Source of the DNA: an uncultured Phascolarctobacterium sp.
GTDB lineage: Bacteria; Bacillota; Negativicutes; Acidaminococcales; Acidaminococcaceae
Direction of reading: 5' to 3'
DNA: 64,000 nucleotides
Assembly: GCA_900545025.1 (NCBI GenBank)
Contig: UQXH01000008.1
Location: 17,412 to 81,411 of the forward strand
Of this stretch, positions 27,148-37,013 are shown piece after piece. A program made the translations under genes and the position numbers. The notes beneath the pieces were generated by a model, which saw only the letters and a list, made by a program, of their open reading frames with translations, searched no databases and was not told where the DNA came from. Numbering within the stretch: the stretch's first letter is position 1; each line of letters begins with the position of its first letter.

Positions 27148-28201
27148 CGAACACTCCGCCTTTCATGACGGTTTGACGGCTACCAGGAACTACACTGCCA
27201 AGTTCATAATAAACTTCGCCAGCAGCACGCAGATGTTCGCGTACAGTGTCAGCTTCTTCGCTGCTGATTACAAGTACCATACCTACGCCCATATTGAAGG
27301 TACGATACATTTCTTTCCAGGGTACATTGCCCCATTCCTGCAGTTTTTTGAAGACAACAGGCACTTCCCAGGCATCCGCATTGATTTGCGCATCACAGTT
27401 TTCCGGCAGGATACGGGGGATATTATCGTAAAAACCGCCGCCGGTGATATGTACCATGCCGTGCAAATCAAATTTTTCAATCAAAGGCAGGCAGGTTTTA
27501 GGATACAGTCTGGTAGGAGTGAGCAGTTTTTCACCCAAAGTGCAGCCAAATTCTTCAATCATGGTATCCATGGTAAAGCCCATTGCTTCAAAGCAGATTT
27601 TGCGTACCAGGGAATAACCGTTGGAATGAACACCGCTGGAAGGCAGACCTAAAAGCACATCGCCAGGCTGCACTTTCTCACCGGTAATCATCTTACTGCG
27701 GTCAACTACACCTACGCAGAAGCCGGCAATATCATATTCGTTCTTGGAATAGAAACCAGCCATTTCAGCAGTTTCGCCGCCAATTAAAGCACAGCCGGAT
27801 TCCTTGCAGGCATCAGCAACGCCTTTGACGATATTGGCAACTTTTTGGGAATCAACCTTATCTACCGCAATGTAATCCAGGAAGAACAAAGGTTCTGCGC
27901 CTTGTACCAGGATATCATTAACACACATAGCAACAGCATCCTGACCAATAGTATCATGCTTATCAGCCATAAAGGCCAGTTTCAGTTTAGTACCAACACC
28001 GTCAGTACCGGATACAAGCACAGGCTCTTTGTATTTGCCTGTATTAAGAGCAAACAAGCCGCCGAAGCCGCCTAAATCGCCAATAACTTCCGGACGGTAA
28101 GTAGCGCGTACACTGTCTTTCATCAATTCAACTGCTTTATTGCCGGCATCAATATCAACACCGGCATCGGCATAAGTAAACTGTTTCTTTTCTTCGCTCA
28201 T
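27140..28201 (-). CDS. purM: Phosphoribosylformylglycinamidine cyclo-ligase
   Basis: A 353-residue AIR synthetase (FGAM to AIR, ATP-dependent). Recognisable are YADAGVDIDAGNKAVELMK, the ATP-site VSGTDGVGTKLKLA, DAVAMCVNDILVQGAEPLFFLDYIA, ALIGGETAEMAGFY and HITGGGFYDNIPRIL. GGAGG precedes the ATG. Overlaps purN and lies 12 bases after purF. Confidence 0.97.
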   Translation of the reverse strand: MSEEKKQFTYADAGVDIDAGNKAVELMKDSVRATYRPEVIGDLGGFGGLFALNTGKYKEPVLVSGTDGVGTKLKLAFMADKHDTIGQDAVAMCVNDILVQGAEPLFFLDYIAVDKVDSQKVANIVKGVADACKESGCALIGGETAEMAGFYSKNEYDIAGFCVGVVDRSKMITGEKVQPGDVLLGLPSSGVHSNGYSLVRKICFEAMGFTMDTMIEEFGCTLGEKLLTPTRLYPKTCLPLIEKFDLHGMVHITGGGFYDNIPRILPENCDAQINADAWEVPVVFKKLQEWGNVPWKEMYRTFNMGVGMVLVISSEEADTVREHLRAAGEVYYELGSVVPGSRQTVMKGGVFGE

Positions 28202-28213
28202 GACTGCCTCCTG

Positions 28214-29644
28214 TTATTCAGCTTTATTTTTAGGTTCTTTGCTGATTACTTCGTCAGCACCATCAGGATATTTTGCATTAAAGCATGCACAGCATAATCC
28301 GTCCGGGTCAATAGCACCGATAGCGCGTTTCATGCCTTCCATAGAAATATAGTGCAGGCTGTCAGCGCCAATATATTCACAGATTTCAGCTTCGCTGCAG
28401 CGTGCTGCAATCAGTTCCTTACGTTCGGAAGTATCAATACCATAGTAGCAGGAATCGGTTACCGGAGGAGAAGTGATGCATACGTGTACTTCTCTTGCGC
28501 CTGCTTCTTTCAGTAATTTAACAATCTTAACGCTGGTAGTACCACGTACAATAGAATCATCAACCATTACTACAGATTTGCCGGCCACAACGCTGCGTAC
28601 GGGATTGAGTTTCAAACGTACCGCATTCTGTCTCTGTTTTTGGGTAGGCTGGATAAAGGTACGGCCAACATAACGGTTCTTGGTCAAGCCTTCCATAAAA
28701 GGAATACCAGCTTCCAAAGCATAGCCTACTGCCGCCGGAGTACCGGAGTCAGGTACAGAAATAACGATATCAGGATTGATATCCTTGGTTTCCTTAGCCA
28801 GCTCGCGGCCCATCTGGATACGCGCGCCATAAACATCCTGCTTGTCAATGATACTGTCATTACGGGCAAAGTATACATATTCAAATACGCAGTGAGCAGT
28901 ATGCTGCGGCATTTTTTCCGGCCACATAATGCTTCTGGGCACCTGGGTAGCGCTGTCGATAACCAGCATTTCACCAGGTTTTACGTCGCGAATCATTTCT
29001 GCACCTACAAGGTCGAAAGCGCAGGATTCAGAAGCTACGCACCAGCCCTCGCTCATCCTGCCAAGACACAGCGGACGGAAGCCATAGGGGTCGCGCACGG
29101 CGATAATCTTATCGTCAGTCATAATCAGGATAGCATAAGCACCCTGAATCTGGTTAACAGCTTCTGCCACGCGTTCTTCGATAGTCGGTTTACGGCTGCG
29201 AGCCAGCAGGCTCAGTACAACTTCTGTATCAACAGTAGTCTGGAACACAACACCGTCTTTTGCCAGCTGTTCACGCAACTGTCCGGCATTAGTCAAGTTA
29301 CCGTTATGGCTCAAAGCCAGATTGCCGCCGTCAAAATACACCTTTAACGGCTGGGTATTATAAGCCATGCTGGCACCGGTTGTAGAATAACGCACATGAC
29401 CGATAGCCATATGACCTTGCATATCAGCTACGCCGCCTTTAAAAACATCAGCAACAAGTCCCATACCTTTTTTTACCTGCATATGCTTGCCGTCGGCAAC
29501 AACGATACCGGTACTTTCCTGACCACGATGCTGCAGCGCGTAAAGACCCCAGTAGGTATTTAAAGCAACATCCTCGGTGTGGCTGTAGATACCGAACACA
29601 CCGCATTCTTCATGCAGCTTGTCATCTTGAAAAAAATTCTCCAC
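28214..29644 (-). CDS. purF: Amidophosphoribosyltransferase, Fe-S type
   Basis: First committed enzyme of purine synthesis (PRPP + Gln to phosphoribosylamine), 476 residues. I start it at GTG 29644, which follows AAAGGAGAG by five bases; the open frame extends 11 codons upstream without a site. This places the catalytic N-terminal nucleophile at Cys14 (EECGVFG), after a 13-residue propeptide to be cleaved, as in the Bacillus type. The PRPP loop is VVMVDDSIVRGTTS. The Cys residues of the Bacillus-type 4Fe-4S site, including CCACFNAKYP near the end, are present, so oxygen-sensitive cluster binding is expected. Confidence 0.96.
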   Translation of the reverse strand: MENFFQDDKLHEECGVFGIYSHTEDVALNTYWGLYALQHRGQESTGIVVADGKHMQVKKGMGLVADVFKGGVADMQGHMAIGHVRYSTTGASMAYNTQPLKVYFDGGNLALSHNGNLTNAGQLREQLAKDGVVFQTTVDTEVVLSLLARSRKPTIEERVAEAVNQIQGAYAILIMTDDKIIAVRDPYGFRPLCLGRMSEGWCVASESCAFDLVGAEMIRDVKPGEMLVIDSATQVPRSIMWPEKMPQHTAHCVFEYVYFARNDSIIDKQDVYGARIQMGRELAKETKDINPDIVISVPDSGTPAAVGYALEAGIPFMEGLTKNRYVGRTFIQPTQKQRQNAVRLKLNPVRSVVAGKSVVMVDDSIVRGTTSVKIVKLLKEAGAREVHVCITSPPVTDSCYYGIDTSERKELIAARCSEAEICEYIGADSLHYISMEGMKRAIGAIDPDGLCCACFNAKYPDGADEVISKEPKNKAE

Positions 29645-29660
29645 AGTAACTCTCCTTTGC

Positions 29661-30158
29661 CTATTTACTTTCAGCACGAAGCTTAGCCAGTTTTTCGCCT
29701 TTGGCTTTCACTTCTTCCTGCATTTTTACTCTGTTTTCAGCCAGTTTTTCTACCAGCTCAGGATACTTAACTGCCAAAATCTGTACGGCAAACAGAGCAG
29801 CATTCTTAGCTCCGTTAATAGCCATAGTGGCAACGGGGATGCCGGAAGGCATCTGTACGAAACTCAGCAGCGCATCCATACCGTTCAGAGGAGTGGCATT
29901 GATAGGAATACCAATAACCGGCACAGTGGTATAAGCTGCAATAACGCCGCCCAAATGTGCAGCAGCACCTGCAGCGGCAATAATTACTTCTACACCGCGT
30001 TCACGTGCACCAGCTGCAAATTCATGCACAACATCCGGAGTCCGGTGAGCGGAAGCAACTACTACTTCTACCTCAACACCAAATTCTTTCAGAGTTTTTT
30101 CTGCCGGCTCTAAAATGGGCCAGTCTGAATTGCTGCCCATAATGATTGCTACTTTCAT
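29661..30158 (-). CDS. purE: N5-carboxyaminoimidazole ribonucleotide mutase (class I PurE)
   Basis: About 165 residues from ATG 30158, which has GGGAGG ten bases upstream; the open frame continues 16 codons without a site. Motifs [21 protein letters not shown] (active-site Ser/His) and [20 protein letters not shown] are those of class I PurE. It is the first gene of the purE-F-M-N-H-D operon. No purK is adjacent, so the carboxylation substrate route cannot be told. Confidence 0.96.
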   Translation of the reverse strand: MKVAIIMGSNSDWPILEPAEKTLKEFGVEVEVVVASAHRTPDVVHEFAAGARERGVEVIIAAAGAAAHLGGVIAAYTTVPVIGIPINATPLNGMDALLSFVQMPSGIPVATMAINGAKNAALFAVQILAVKYPELVEKLAENRVKMQEEVKAKGEKLAKLRAESK

Positions 30159-30189
30159 CTTCAATATACCTCCCTTAATTTCCTGCGTG

Positions 30190-30257
30190 TAAAAAACAAA
30201 GCCCAAGTAAATTTATTAACTTGCAAAACACAGTAAATAAAAATCTAGCTCGGGCTT
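30190..30257 (-). terminator. Leader terminator (candidate attenuator) upstream of purE
   Basis: On the minus strand arms AAGCCCGAG (30257-30249) and CTTGGGCTT (30207-30199) form a 9-bp stem, extended inward by UUUAUU/AAUAAA pairing, followed by TGTTTTTTA. It lies between the purE promoter and the purE start in a leader of about 125 bases, so it would stop transcription unless relieved. I could not match the upstream leader to the purine, ZTP, THF or preQ1 riboswitch consensus. Confidence 0.65.
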
Positions 30258-30291
30258 AAATATCATCGGAATTACAATCTGATACACCTTA

Positions 30292-30320
30292 ATTTTACCA
30301 ATAGCCAGCGGCGGTGTCAA
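30292..30320 (-). promoter_or_regulatory. Promoter of the purine operon
   Basis: Perfect -35 TTGACA (30320-30315) and TAAAAT (30297-30292) separated by 17 bases, on the minus strand, about 130 bases ahead of purE. Confidence 0.82.
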
Positions 30321-30373
30321 ATAAATTGTGAACTTTTTAACACTTTTACTAAAAAATGTTCGGATGATTGCTA

Positions 30374-30408
30374 AAAAATAAAACCCGTCTGTCTTTATGA
30401 CAGACGGG
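30374..30408 (-). terminator. Terminator of clpB
   Basis: A 10-bp perfect stem CCCGTCTGTC / GACAGACGGG (30384-30408) directly after the clpB stop, with a T-rich tail on the minus strand. Confidence 0.9.
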
Positions 30409-30415
30409 CAACAAG

Positions 30416-32956
30416 TTATTTTACTTTAATGTCGATATTATCGCCATCAAGAATAACCTCTACAGCATCACCATTTTTAATTTCACCGCTTACAATCTTG
30501 CGTCCCAGTACATTTTCTACCGTATGAACAATCAGCCGTTTCAAAGGCCTTGCACCAAAAGCAGGATCAAAGCCGGCTTCTGCCAGATGTGCAACTGCAG
30601 CATCGCTGGCGGTAAGCTTGATTTCCAGCTGTTTGCTCAAGCGTTCGGACAGTTCACCCAGTACCAGTTTGACAATATCTTTGATTTGTTCTGCCTGCAG
30701 CGGCTTGAAGACAACTATATCATCTACCCTGTTCAGAAATTCCGGACGGAAGAAGCCCATCAGCATTTTCTGAATTTCTTCTCTTTCCATGCTTCCCTGA
30801 TGCTGCATAATTTCACTGCTTCCCAGATTACTGGTCATGATAATCAGTGTATTCTTAAAGTCAACACTGCGTCCCTGACCATCTGTCAGACGGCCATCGT
30901 CCAATACCTGCAGCAGGACATTAAATACATCAGCATGAGCTTTTTCAATTTCATCCAGTAAAATTACACTGTAAGGATGACGACGTACAGCCTCAGTCAA
31001 CTGACCTCCTTCATCATAGCCTACATAGCCGGGAGGCGCGCCAATCAGACGGGAAACTGTATGTTTCTCCATATATTCACTCATATCGATACGCACCATA
31101 TTGCGTTCATCGTCAAAGAGCACTTCTGCCAAGGTTTTAGCCAGCTCAGTTTTACCAACACCGGTAGGACCGAGGAAGATAAAGGAGCCAATCGGACGAT
31201 TCGGGTCTTTGATGCCGGCACGGGCACGGATAACAGCTTCACTTACCGCTTTTACAGCTTTGTCCTGTCCTACAACTCTCTGATGGAGGATTTCTTCCAG
31301 ATGAACCAGTTTATCGCGTTCACCGCTGCCCAGTCTGGAAACCGGAATACCTGTCCAGGTGCTGACAACCTTAGCAATATCTTCTTCATCCACTTCTTCT
31401 TTCAGCAGGACGTTTTCATTACCTTCCTTATCTTTTACGGAAAGTTCAGCCAGCTCTTTCTGCAAAGCAGGCAATCTGCCATATTTCAGTTCAGCCAGTT
31501 TGTTCAGATCATAGCTGTGCTCAGCCTGTTCCATTTCCTGTTTGACGGCATCAATTTCCTTTTTAACCTCACGCACACGGGCAATGGAAGCCTTTTCAGC
31601 ATCCCAGCGTCTAACCAGCTCGTCATTTTCCTTACGCAGTTTGGCCAGCTCTTCTTCAATCTTAGCCTGACGCTCTTTAGACTGCTCATCATCTTCCTTG
31701 CTTAAAGCCTGTGCTTCAATTTCCAGCTGCAGGATGCGGCGCTTGCTTTCATCAAGCTCCGTAGGCAAAGAATCAATCTCAGTACGCAGGCGGGCAGCAG
31801 CTTCATCAACCAGGTCGATAGCCTTATCCGGCAGGAATCTGTCGTTGATGTAACGATTGGACAATACTGCCGCAGCAACTAACGCCGCATCTTTAATACG
31901 TACGCCATGATGTACTTCATAACGTTCTCTCAAACCACGCAGGATGGAAATCGTATCTTCTACACCCGGCTGTTTTACCAGTACAGGCTGGAAACGACGT
32001 TCCAGCGCGCTGTCTTTTTCAATATATTTACGATATTCATTCAAAGTAGTCGCACCAATGCAGCGCAGTTCGCCTCTTGCCAGCATCGGTTTCAGAATAT
32101 TGCCTGCATCCATGGCGCCTTCTGCCGCACCGGCACCAACAACAGTGTGCAGCTCATCAATAAACATAATAATTTGTCCGGCACTGTCAGAAACAGCTTT
32201 CAGAACTTTTTTCAGGCGTTCCTCAAACTCGCCGCGGAACTTAGCACCAGCTACTAACGCTGCCAGATCAAGAGCATACAAGGTCTTGTTTTTCAGGCTT
32301 TCCGGTACATCTCCGGCTACGATACGGCGTGCCAGGCCTTCAACAATAGCCGTCTTGCCTACGCCAGGTTCACCGATAAGCACCGGATTGTTTTTCTTTC
32401 TGCGGGAAAGAATTTCTACTACGCGGCGAATTTCTTCATCACGGCCGATGACCGGATCCAGTTTGCCTTCCTTAGCCTTAGCAGTCAGGTCCTGACCGTA
32501 TTTTTCCAAAGTTTTTTTAGTTTCTTCATCTGCTGCGCTGTTTTGATACTGCAGATAAGCCGCCTCTGATTTTTTGCGGTCGATACCATATTTCTTAAAT
32601 AACGCAACTACGTCACTGTCACCATCGCTGATAATAGTAGCGACCAGCTGACCAATATTTACTTCACCTTCACCTTGGCGCAGCATCGCCATCACACGGG
32701 CAAAACCAGTACCCATCATTAACTGACGATCCTGACCTTTAACGCCGGGAATCTTGCTTACCAGTGCTTTAGCATCTCTGGTAAAATCATCTGCATTGAC
32801 TTTTAAGCCCTGCAGTAAAAATTTAAAGAACCCGTCACTGCCGCACAAAGCAGCAACAACATGAGCGGTAGTAAGCTCCTGATGATAATTCATAACGGCC
32901 TGCTGTTGAGCAGCCTCTAAAATAGACTTTACTTCTTCACTGTAGCGTTCTTCCAT
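30416..32956 (-). CDS. clpB: ATP-dependent disaggregase ClpB (Hsp104)
   Basis: An 846-residue AAA+ chaperone that extracts polypeptides from aggregates together with DnaK. N-domain about 1-145 (paired Clp-N repeats), AAA-1 with GEPGVGKTA near residue 195 and [13 protein letters not shown], a coiled-coil middle domain rich in Glu/Lys between about 395 and 510 (the ClpB-defining part, separating it from ClpC), and AAA-2 with GPTGVGKTE and pore loop GYVGYDEGG. Length is slightly below the usual 860. GAGGAGG precedes the ATG. Single-gene unit with its own promoter and structured leader. Confidence 0.96.
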   Translation of the reverse strand: MEERYSEEVKSILEAAQQQAVMNYHQELTTAHVVAALCGSDGFFKFLLQGLKVNADDFTRDAKALVSKIPGVKGQDRQLMMGTGFARVMAMLRQGEGEVNIGQLVATIISDGDSDVVALFKKYGIDRKKSEAAYLQYQNSAADEETKKTLEKYGQDLTAKAKEGKLDPVIGRDEEIRRVVEILSRRKKNNPVLIGEPGVGKTAIVEGLARRIVAGDVPESLKNKTLYALDLAALVAGAKFRGEFEERLKKVLKAVSDSAGQIIMFIDELHTVVGAGAAEGAMDAGNILKPMLARGELRCIGATTLNEYRKYIEKDSALERRFQPVLVKQPGVEDTISILRGLRERYEVHHGVRIKDAALVAAAVLSNRYINDRFLPDKAIDLVDEAAARLRTEIDSLPTELDESKRRILQLEIEAQALSKEDDEQSKERQAKIEEELAKLRKENDELVRRWDAEKASIARVREVKKEIDAVKQEMEQAEHSYDLNKLAELKYGRLPALQKELAELSVKDKEGNENVLLKEEVDEEDIAKVVSTWTGIPVSRLGSGERDKLVHLEEILHQRVVGQDKAVKAVSEAVIRARAGIKDPNRPIGSFIFLGPTGVGKTELAKTLAEVLFDDERNMVRIDMSEYMEKHTVSRLIGAPPGYVGYDEGGQLTEAVRRHPYSVILLDEIEKAHADVFNVLLQVLDDGRLTDGQGRSVDFKNTLIIMTSNLGSSEIMQHQGSMEREEIQKMLMGFFRPEFLNRVDDIVVFKPLQAEQIKDIVKLVLGELSERLSKQLEIKLTASDAAVAHLAEAGFDPAFGARPLKRLIVHTVENVLGRKIVSGEIKNGDAVEVILDGDNIDIKVK

Positions 32957-32996
32957 TATCGCTACACCTCCTCTATCTATGGGTATTCAATAAAAC

Positions 32997-33095
32997 AAAT
33001 CTAAAATTTAGATTTATCTTAATTCATATTATTTACGGTTGCCCTTAACGGGCTTCCGCAAGTTTTATTATATCAGCAAAAGTCAAAAAGTCAAA
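32997..33095 (-). promoter_or_regulatory. clpB promoter, direct repeat and structured leader
   Basis: On the minus strand TTGACT (33094-33089) and TATAAT (33072-33067) are 16 bases apart. On the plus strand, two AGTCAAA heptads (33081-33087 and 33089-33095) overlap the -35 region and spacer; this is the CtsR half-site sequence but with a 1-base gap instead of the canonical 3. The transcript begins with a hairpin of arms CGG-AA-GCCC / GGGC-AA-CCG (33036-33058) and later a 9-bp AAATCTAAA / TTTAGATTT repeat (32997-33015). A CIRCE element is absent. Confidence 0.55.
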
Positions 33096-33213
33096 CATTT
33101 TTTATTTGATTTTTTCGACTTTTTACATCTTCCATTGACAACCCCTGACAAGTGTGCAAAAATGTAGCTATTCTTTTTCTTTTGTAGTATTTATTTAAAA
33201 GAGGGGTTTAATT

Positions 33214-33588
33214 ATGTCATCACATTCATTATTGCAAGGTCTTGCCATCCTGCTTTTTTTGCAATGGATAAGCACACTAATCATCTCGTTTCTGCAGATA
33301 CCATTTCCACCGGCGCTGCTGGGTATGCTGCTTTTAGCACTGCTGCTGGCAACCGGCATTATCCGCATAGCTACTATTGAAGATATCTGCAATCTGCTCA
33401 TCGAAAAAATGGGCATGTTATTTTTGCCAGCCGGCGTAAGCATGCTGCTTTATCTTGACGTTATCAAAGCAGAATTTTCTGCTATCGCCCTGACAATCAT
33501 CGTCAGCAGCTTTGCTGTATTACTGGCTACAGGCTTATTTTTAGAAATCGTCCTCAAAAGACAGGCTAAAAAAGGAGGTAAGCTTTAA
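33214..33588 (+). CDS. LrgA/CidA-family holin-like membrane protein
   Basis: A 124-residue protein with four hydrophobic segments and the family signature IPFPPALLGMLLLALLL. Members form membrane complexes with LrgB-like proteins and are linked to control of murein hydrolase activity or, in several species, to pyruvate or other small-acid transport and overflow metabolism. GAGGGG precedes the ATG. The stop overlaps the next gene's start. A TTGACA box at 33135-33140 with a weak -10 may be the promoter. No LytS/LytR pair is nearby. Confidence 0.85.
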   Translation: MSSHSLLQGLAILLFLQWISTLIISFLQIPFPPALLGMLLLALLLATGIIRIATIEDICNLLIEKMGMLFLPAGVSMLLYLDVIKAEFSAIALTIIVSSFAVLLATGLFLEIVLKRQAKKGGKL

Positions 33589-34301
33589 TGTTTCCTGACC
33601 TTTTACTAAATTCACCGTTATTCGGCATCGGCTTAACCATTATTGTTTACTGCATCTGCGAAATCATCGTAGAACGACTGGAGCTTAATATCATACCGCC
33701 TTTCGTTCTGGCCTGTCCTATTATTATCGGCTTACTGCTGCTTAATCCACAAATAAAATACGAACAGTATGCAGCAGGCGGGAATTTCATCAATTTTATG
33801 CTGGGCCCTGCAACTATCGCCCTGGCTCTGCCGCTTATCCGCAACCGCAAGATTATCAAACGCCATGCAGGTATTATGCTCGGCGGCATCACTATTGCCA
33901 CGCTCACAGCGATTATCTCAATCTATGTTTGCGGCAGACTTTTCGGCACCAGCGAGCAAGTGCTGTTATCCTTACTGCCCAAATCCGTAACTACGCCAAT
34001 CGCTATTGAAATTTCTCATACCATCGGCGGTATCCCTCCGCTGACAGCGGCTGCTGTTATCTTTACCGGTATGCTGGGCGCAACTTTCAATCATAAGATC
34101 CTCAGCCTGTTCGGCATCAAAAATGACTTGGCTGCCGGTCTTGCCATCGGCGCTTCCAGCCATGGTCTCGGTACCAGTGTCTGTGCCAGCGTCAGTCCCG
34201 TACAGCTTGCTATTGGTGGTGTAGCTATAGCTCTGACCGGTATTGCAACTTCTATTCTGGCACCTTTATTACTGCCGCTGCTGAAAAGCATTTTGGGCTG
34301 A
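33588..34301 (+). CDS. LrgB-family membrane protein
   Basis: A 237-residue polytopic membrane protein, partner of the LrgA-like product encoded immediately upstream (1-base overlap). Typical features are PLIRNRKIIKRHAG, SLLPKSVTTPIAIEIS and GASSHGLGTS near the C-terminus, which is the family hallmark. Normal length. Role in the cell depends on species; see the LrgA entry. Confidence 0.9.
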   Translation: MFPDLLLNSPLFGIGLTIIVYCICEIIVERLELNIIPPFVLACPIIIGLLLLNPQIKYEQYAAGGNFINFMLGPATIALALPLIRNRKIIKRHAGIMLGGITIATLTAIISIYVCGRLFGTSEQVLLSLLPKSVTTPIAIEISHTIGGIPPLTAAAVIFTGMLGATFNHKILSLFGIKNDLAAGLAIGASSHGLGTSVCASVSPVQLAIGGVAIALTGIATSILAPLLLPLLKSILG

Positions 34302-34317
34302 TAAGCTATCATAAAAC

Positions 34318-34357
34318 AAAAAGGAAGATGAACAAAATTGTTCATCTTCCTTTTTTA
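34318..34357. terminator. Bidirectional terminator between lrgB-like and small met-operon gene
   Basis: A long perfect stem (AAGGAAGATGAACA / TGTTCATCTTCCTT) with A run before and T run after, serving the two convergent genes. Confidence 0.9.
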
Positions 34358-34365
34358 TTACATTT

Positions 34366-34626
34366 TTATAGATGCTGAATAGCTCCGCGCAGCTCGGTAA
34401 AGACTACTGCAGCTTTATCTGCCGGATATACCTGGCAGGGCAAAGCTTTCAAATCTTCCGTACGCCAGCCTTGCTTTTTTTCAGCCAGCTTGGCAACTGC
34501 TTCATCCAGATTTTCAGCAAGTACGACAGCAATAGCATCAAGATAGAACTCACTGTTTACACATGGTTCTTCAATCATACTATGACTGTGATAGGTCTTA
34601 TTATGGCGCCAAACATATACATTCAT
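34366..34626 (-). CDS. Conserved small protein of unknown function, last gene of the methionine operon
   Basis: An 86-residue soluble protein that I do not recognise. The ATG follows GGGAGG, and the gene begins 24 bases after the metH stop, so it is translated and co-transcribed with metF-metH. It starts MNVYVWRHNKTYHSH, contains two Cys (PCVNSE and LPCQVY), several His near the N-terminus and a helical centre (NLDEAVAKLAEKK). A metal- or cobalamin-related accessory role is only a guess from context. Confidence 0.6.
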   Translation of the reverse strand: MNVYVWRHNKTYHSHSMIEEPCVNSEFYLDAIAVVLAENLDEAVAKLAEKKQGWRTEDLKALPCQVYPADKAAVVFTELRGAIQHL

Positions 34627-34650
34627 ACCGCAGCACCTCCCGCTTAAAAT

Positions 34651-37011
34651 TTACCGGGCAAAAATCCTGTTAGCATAGTTTACTGCACTGACAGCATTAG
34701 GAGCATAGCCATCGGCTCCGATAGCAGCAGCATATTCCTCCGTCAGTACTGCTCCGCCTACTAAAACCTTACACTCTGCAGCTTGCCGCAGCGCGCTGAT
34801 GGTTTTTTCCATAGCACTCACAGTAGTAGTCATCAGTGCCGACAAACCTACCAGCTTAGCCTGATATTCTACAGCAGCCTGCACAATCTGCTCCGGCGGA
34901 ACATCCTTACCCAGGTCGATAACCCGGTAACCATAATTTTCCAGCAGTACTTTGACGATATTTTTGCCAATATCATGAATATCGCCCTGTACAGTTGCTA
35001 TAATAATAACTTCGCCATTACTGCTGCCGCTTCCTCCTACTGCTTCGCGAATAACTTCAAAAGCAGCTTTAGCCGCATCTGCGCTCATTAGCAGCTGCGG
35101 CAGGAACATGGTCTTTTTCTCAAAGCCGTTGCCCACGTAATCTAACGCCGGAATCATATATTTATTGATAACATCTAAAGGAGCTTCTGTTTTTAATGCT
35201 TCCGCTGCTGCTCTGGCACTTTCACCTGCCAAACCGCGAACAATAGCATCATATAAATTCATCTCACTTAAAACAAAAGCAGCAGTTTTAGGCGCAGCAG
35301 CGTATTTTTCTACATATTCCTTGCAGCCTGCATCAATGCCGCTTAACGCTCTGTAACCATAATAAACGTCCATCATAACTTTGCTCTGTGGATTGATAAT
35401 ACCGCAGGACAAACCGGCCTGCAAAGCCATAGCAAAAAAGGCCCCGTTTACTGCATCACGCCCCGGCAGTCCAAAGGAAATATTAGAAACACCCATAACC
35501 GTCAGAATATTTCTTTTATGCATTTCTGCAATTATCGCCAATGCTGCCTGAGCATTTTCGCTGCCGGTACTGATAGTCAACGCCAGCGGATCAACGATAA
35601 TATTTTTCTGTTCAATACCATGCTCAGCTGCTTTGTTGATTATCTTTTCCGCCACAGCAATACGTTCTGCTGCTGTCACGCCGATACCATCATCATCTAA
35701 AGTCAATGCTACAAGTACAGCGCCATATTTCTTAGCTAAAGGCAGCACTTTTTCCAGGCTTTCTGCTTTGCCGTTAACGGAATTTAAAAGCGGTCTGCCG
35801 TTATAAAGGCGCAGAGCTTTTTCCATAGCCGCATAATTTGAAGTATCTATCTGCAAAGGAGTGTCGGTAACTGCCTGCAAAGCAAGTACAGCTTTGACAG
35901 CCATTTCCGGCTCATCTACTCCGGCTGCACCTACATTAACATCAAGGATATGCGCGCCGGCATTTATCTGCTCCAAGCCAAGGCGGCAAACATAATCTAA
36001 ATCTCCGTGCTGCAGCGCTTCCTTTAAACGCGGCTTACCGGTCGGATTAATTCTCTCGCCGATAATAACCGGTCCGGCACTGATTTCAACTACTTTACCA
36101 TAAGATGATACAGCTGTTAACCGGCAGTCCCTGCTGCCGCCGGCAGGCAACTTGCAGCATTTGTCTACCATCGCACCAATATGCTGCGGGGTAGTTCCGC
36201 AGCAGCCACCGGCAATACTTACACCCTGGCTTATCAATTCATGCATCAGTTCAGCAAATTCTTCCGGCCCTACATCAAAGCAGGTTTTACCGTCACGCTC
36301 TACAGGCAGTCCTGCATTAGGATTAAAAACTAAAGGCAGGCTGGTAGAACGCATTAGCTCGGGCATTATTTTCAGCATCTGCGCCGGTCCTAAACCACAG
36401 TTGCAGCCAATAGCATCTGCCCCCAAGCCTTCCAGCATCAGAGCTGCTGACGCTGCATCGCCGCCAGTAAGCAGCTTGCCGTTTTCATCAAAGGTCATAG
36501 TAACAACCACAGGCAGATTGCTGTTTTCCTTAGCCGCCAGCAAAGCAGCTTTAGCTTCATAAGTATCGCTCATGGTCTCTATCAGGATTAAATCTGCTCC
36601 TGCCTTACAGCCGCTGCGTACTATTTCAGCATAAATATCTACAGCTTCTTCAAAAGGAAGATCGCCATAGGGAGTAAGAAGCTTTCCGGTAGGGCCTAAG
36701 TCTAAAGCCACAAAAGCTTTCTCTCTGCCAGCGCAGGCTTCCTTAGCAATTTTTACTGCTGCGCTCACTACCTCTTCTGTTTTAATATCACTGCCAGCAA
36801 ATTTTAACCTGTTGGCACCAAAAGTGTTAGTCTTAATAATATTTGCACCTGCATCAAGATAAGCAGTATGTACTTTTTTTATAATATCTGCATGGCTGAA
36901 ATTCCACAGCTCAGGCAGTTCTCCCGGCTTGAGCCCCTGCGCCTGCAGCATGGTACCCATAGCACCGTCAAAAAACAATAATTCTTTTCCCAGTAAATTT
37001 TTAAATTCCAT
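34651..37011 (-). CDS. metH: Cobalamin-dependent methionine synthase lacking the activation domain
   Basis: 786 residues from ATG 37011 (AGAGAGG upstream). Domains in order: homocysteine S-methyltransferase with zinc Cys ligands CNC near 202 and GGCC near 268; pterin-binding barrel (about 310-570, VIIGERINPTGKPRLKEAL); B12 cap; and B12-binding domain with D-x-H-x-x-G (GDIHDIGKN, His about 679) that ligates cobalt. E. coli MetH has about 1227 residues because a reactivation domain follows; here it is a separate upstream gene. The reaction moves methyl from 5-methyl-THF to homocysteine. Same operon as metF. Confidence 0.95.
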   Translation of the reverse strand: MEFKNLLGKELLFFDGAMGTMLQAQGLKPGELPELWNFSHADIIKKVHTAYLDAGANIIKTNTFGANRLKFAGSDIKTEEVVSAAVKIAKEACAGREKAFVALDLGPTGKLLTPYGDLPFEEAVDIYAEIVRSGCKAGADLILIETMSDTYEAKAALLAAKENSNLPVVVTMTFDENGKLLTGGDAASAALMLEGLGADAIGCNCGLGPAQMLKIMPELMRSTSLPLVFNPNAGLPVERDGKTCFDVGPEEFAELMHELISQGVSIAGGCCGTTPQHIGAMVDKCCKLPAGGSRDCRLTAVSSYGKVVEISAGPVIIGERINPTGKPRLKEALQHGDLDYVCRLGLEQINAGAHILDVNVGAAGVDEPEMAVKAVLALQAVTDTPLQIDTSNYAAMEKALRLYNGRPLLNSVNGKAESLEKVLPLAKKYGAVLVALTLDDDGIGVTAAERIAVAEKIINKAAEHGIEQKNIIVDPLALTISTGSENAQAALAIIAEMHKRNILTVMGVSNISFGLPGRDAVNGAFFAMALQAGLSCGIINPQSKVMMDVYYGYRALSGIDAGCKEYVEKYAAAPKTAAFVLSEMNLYDAIVRGLAGESARAAAEALKTEAPLDVINKYMIPALDYVGNGFEKKTMFLPQLLMSADAAKAAFEVIREAVGGSGSSNGEVIIIATVQGDIHDIGKNIVKVLLENYGYRVIDLGKDVPPEQIVQAAVEYQAKLVGLSALMTTTVSAMEKTISALRQAAECKVLVGGAVLTEEYAAAIGADGYAPNAVSAVNYANRIFAR

Positions 37012-37013
37012 CT

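Noticed and set aside
33067..33095. Canonical CtsR operator at clpB
   Set aside because: The two heptads have a 1-base gap rather than 3, so it does not fit the consensus; it is listed only as a CtsR-like repeat.
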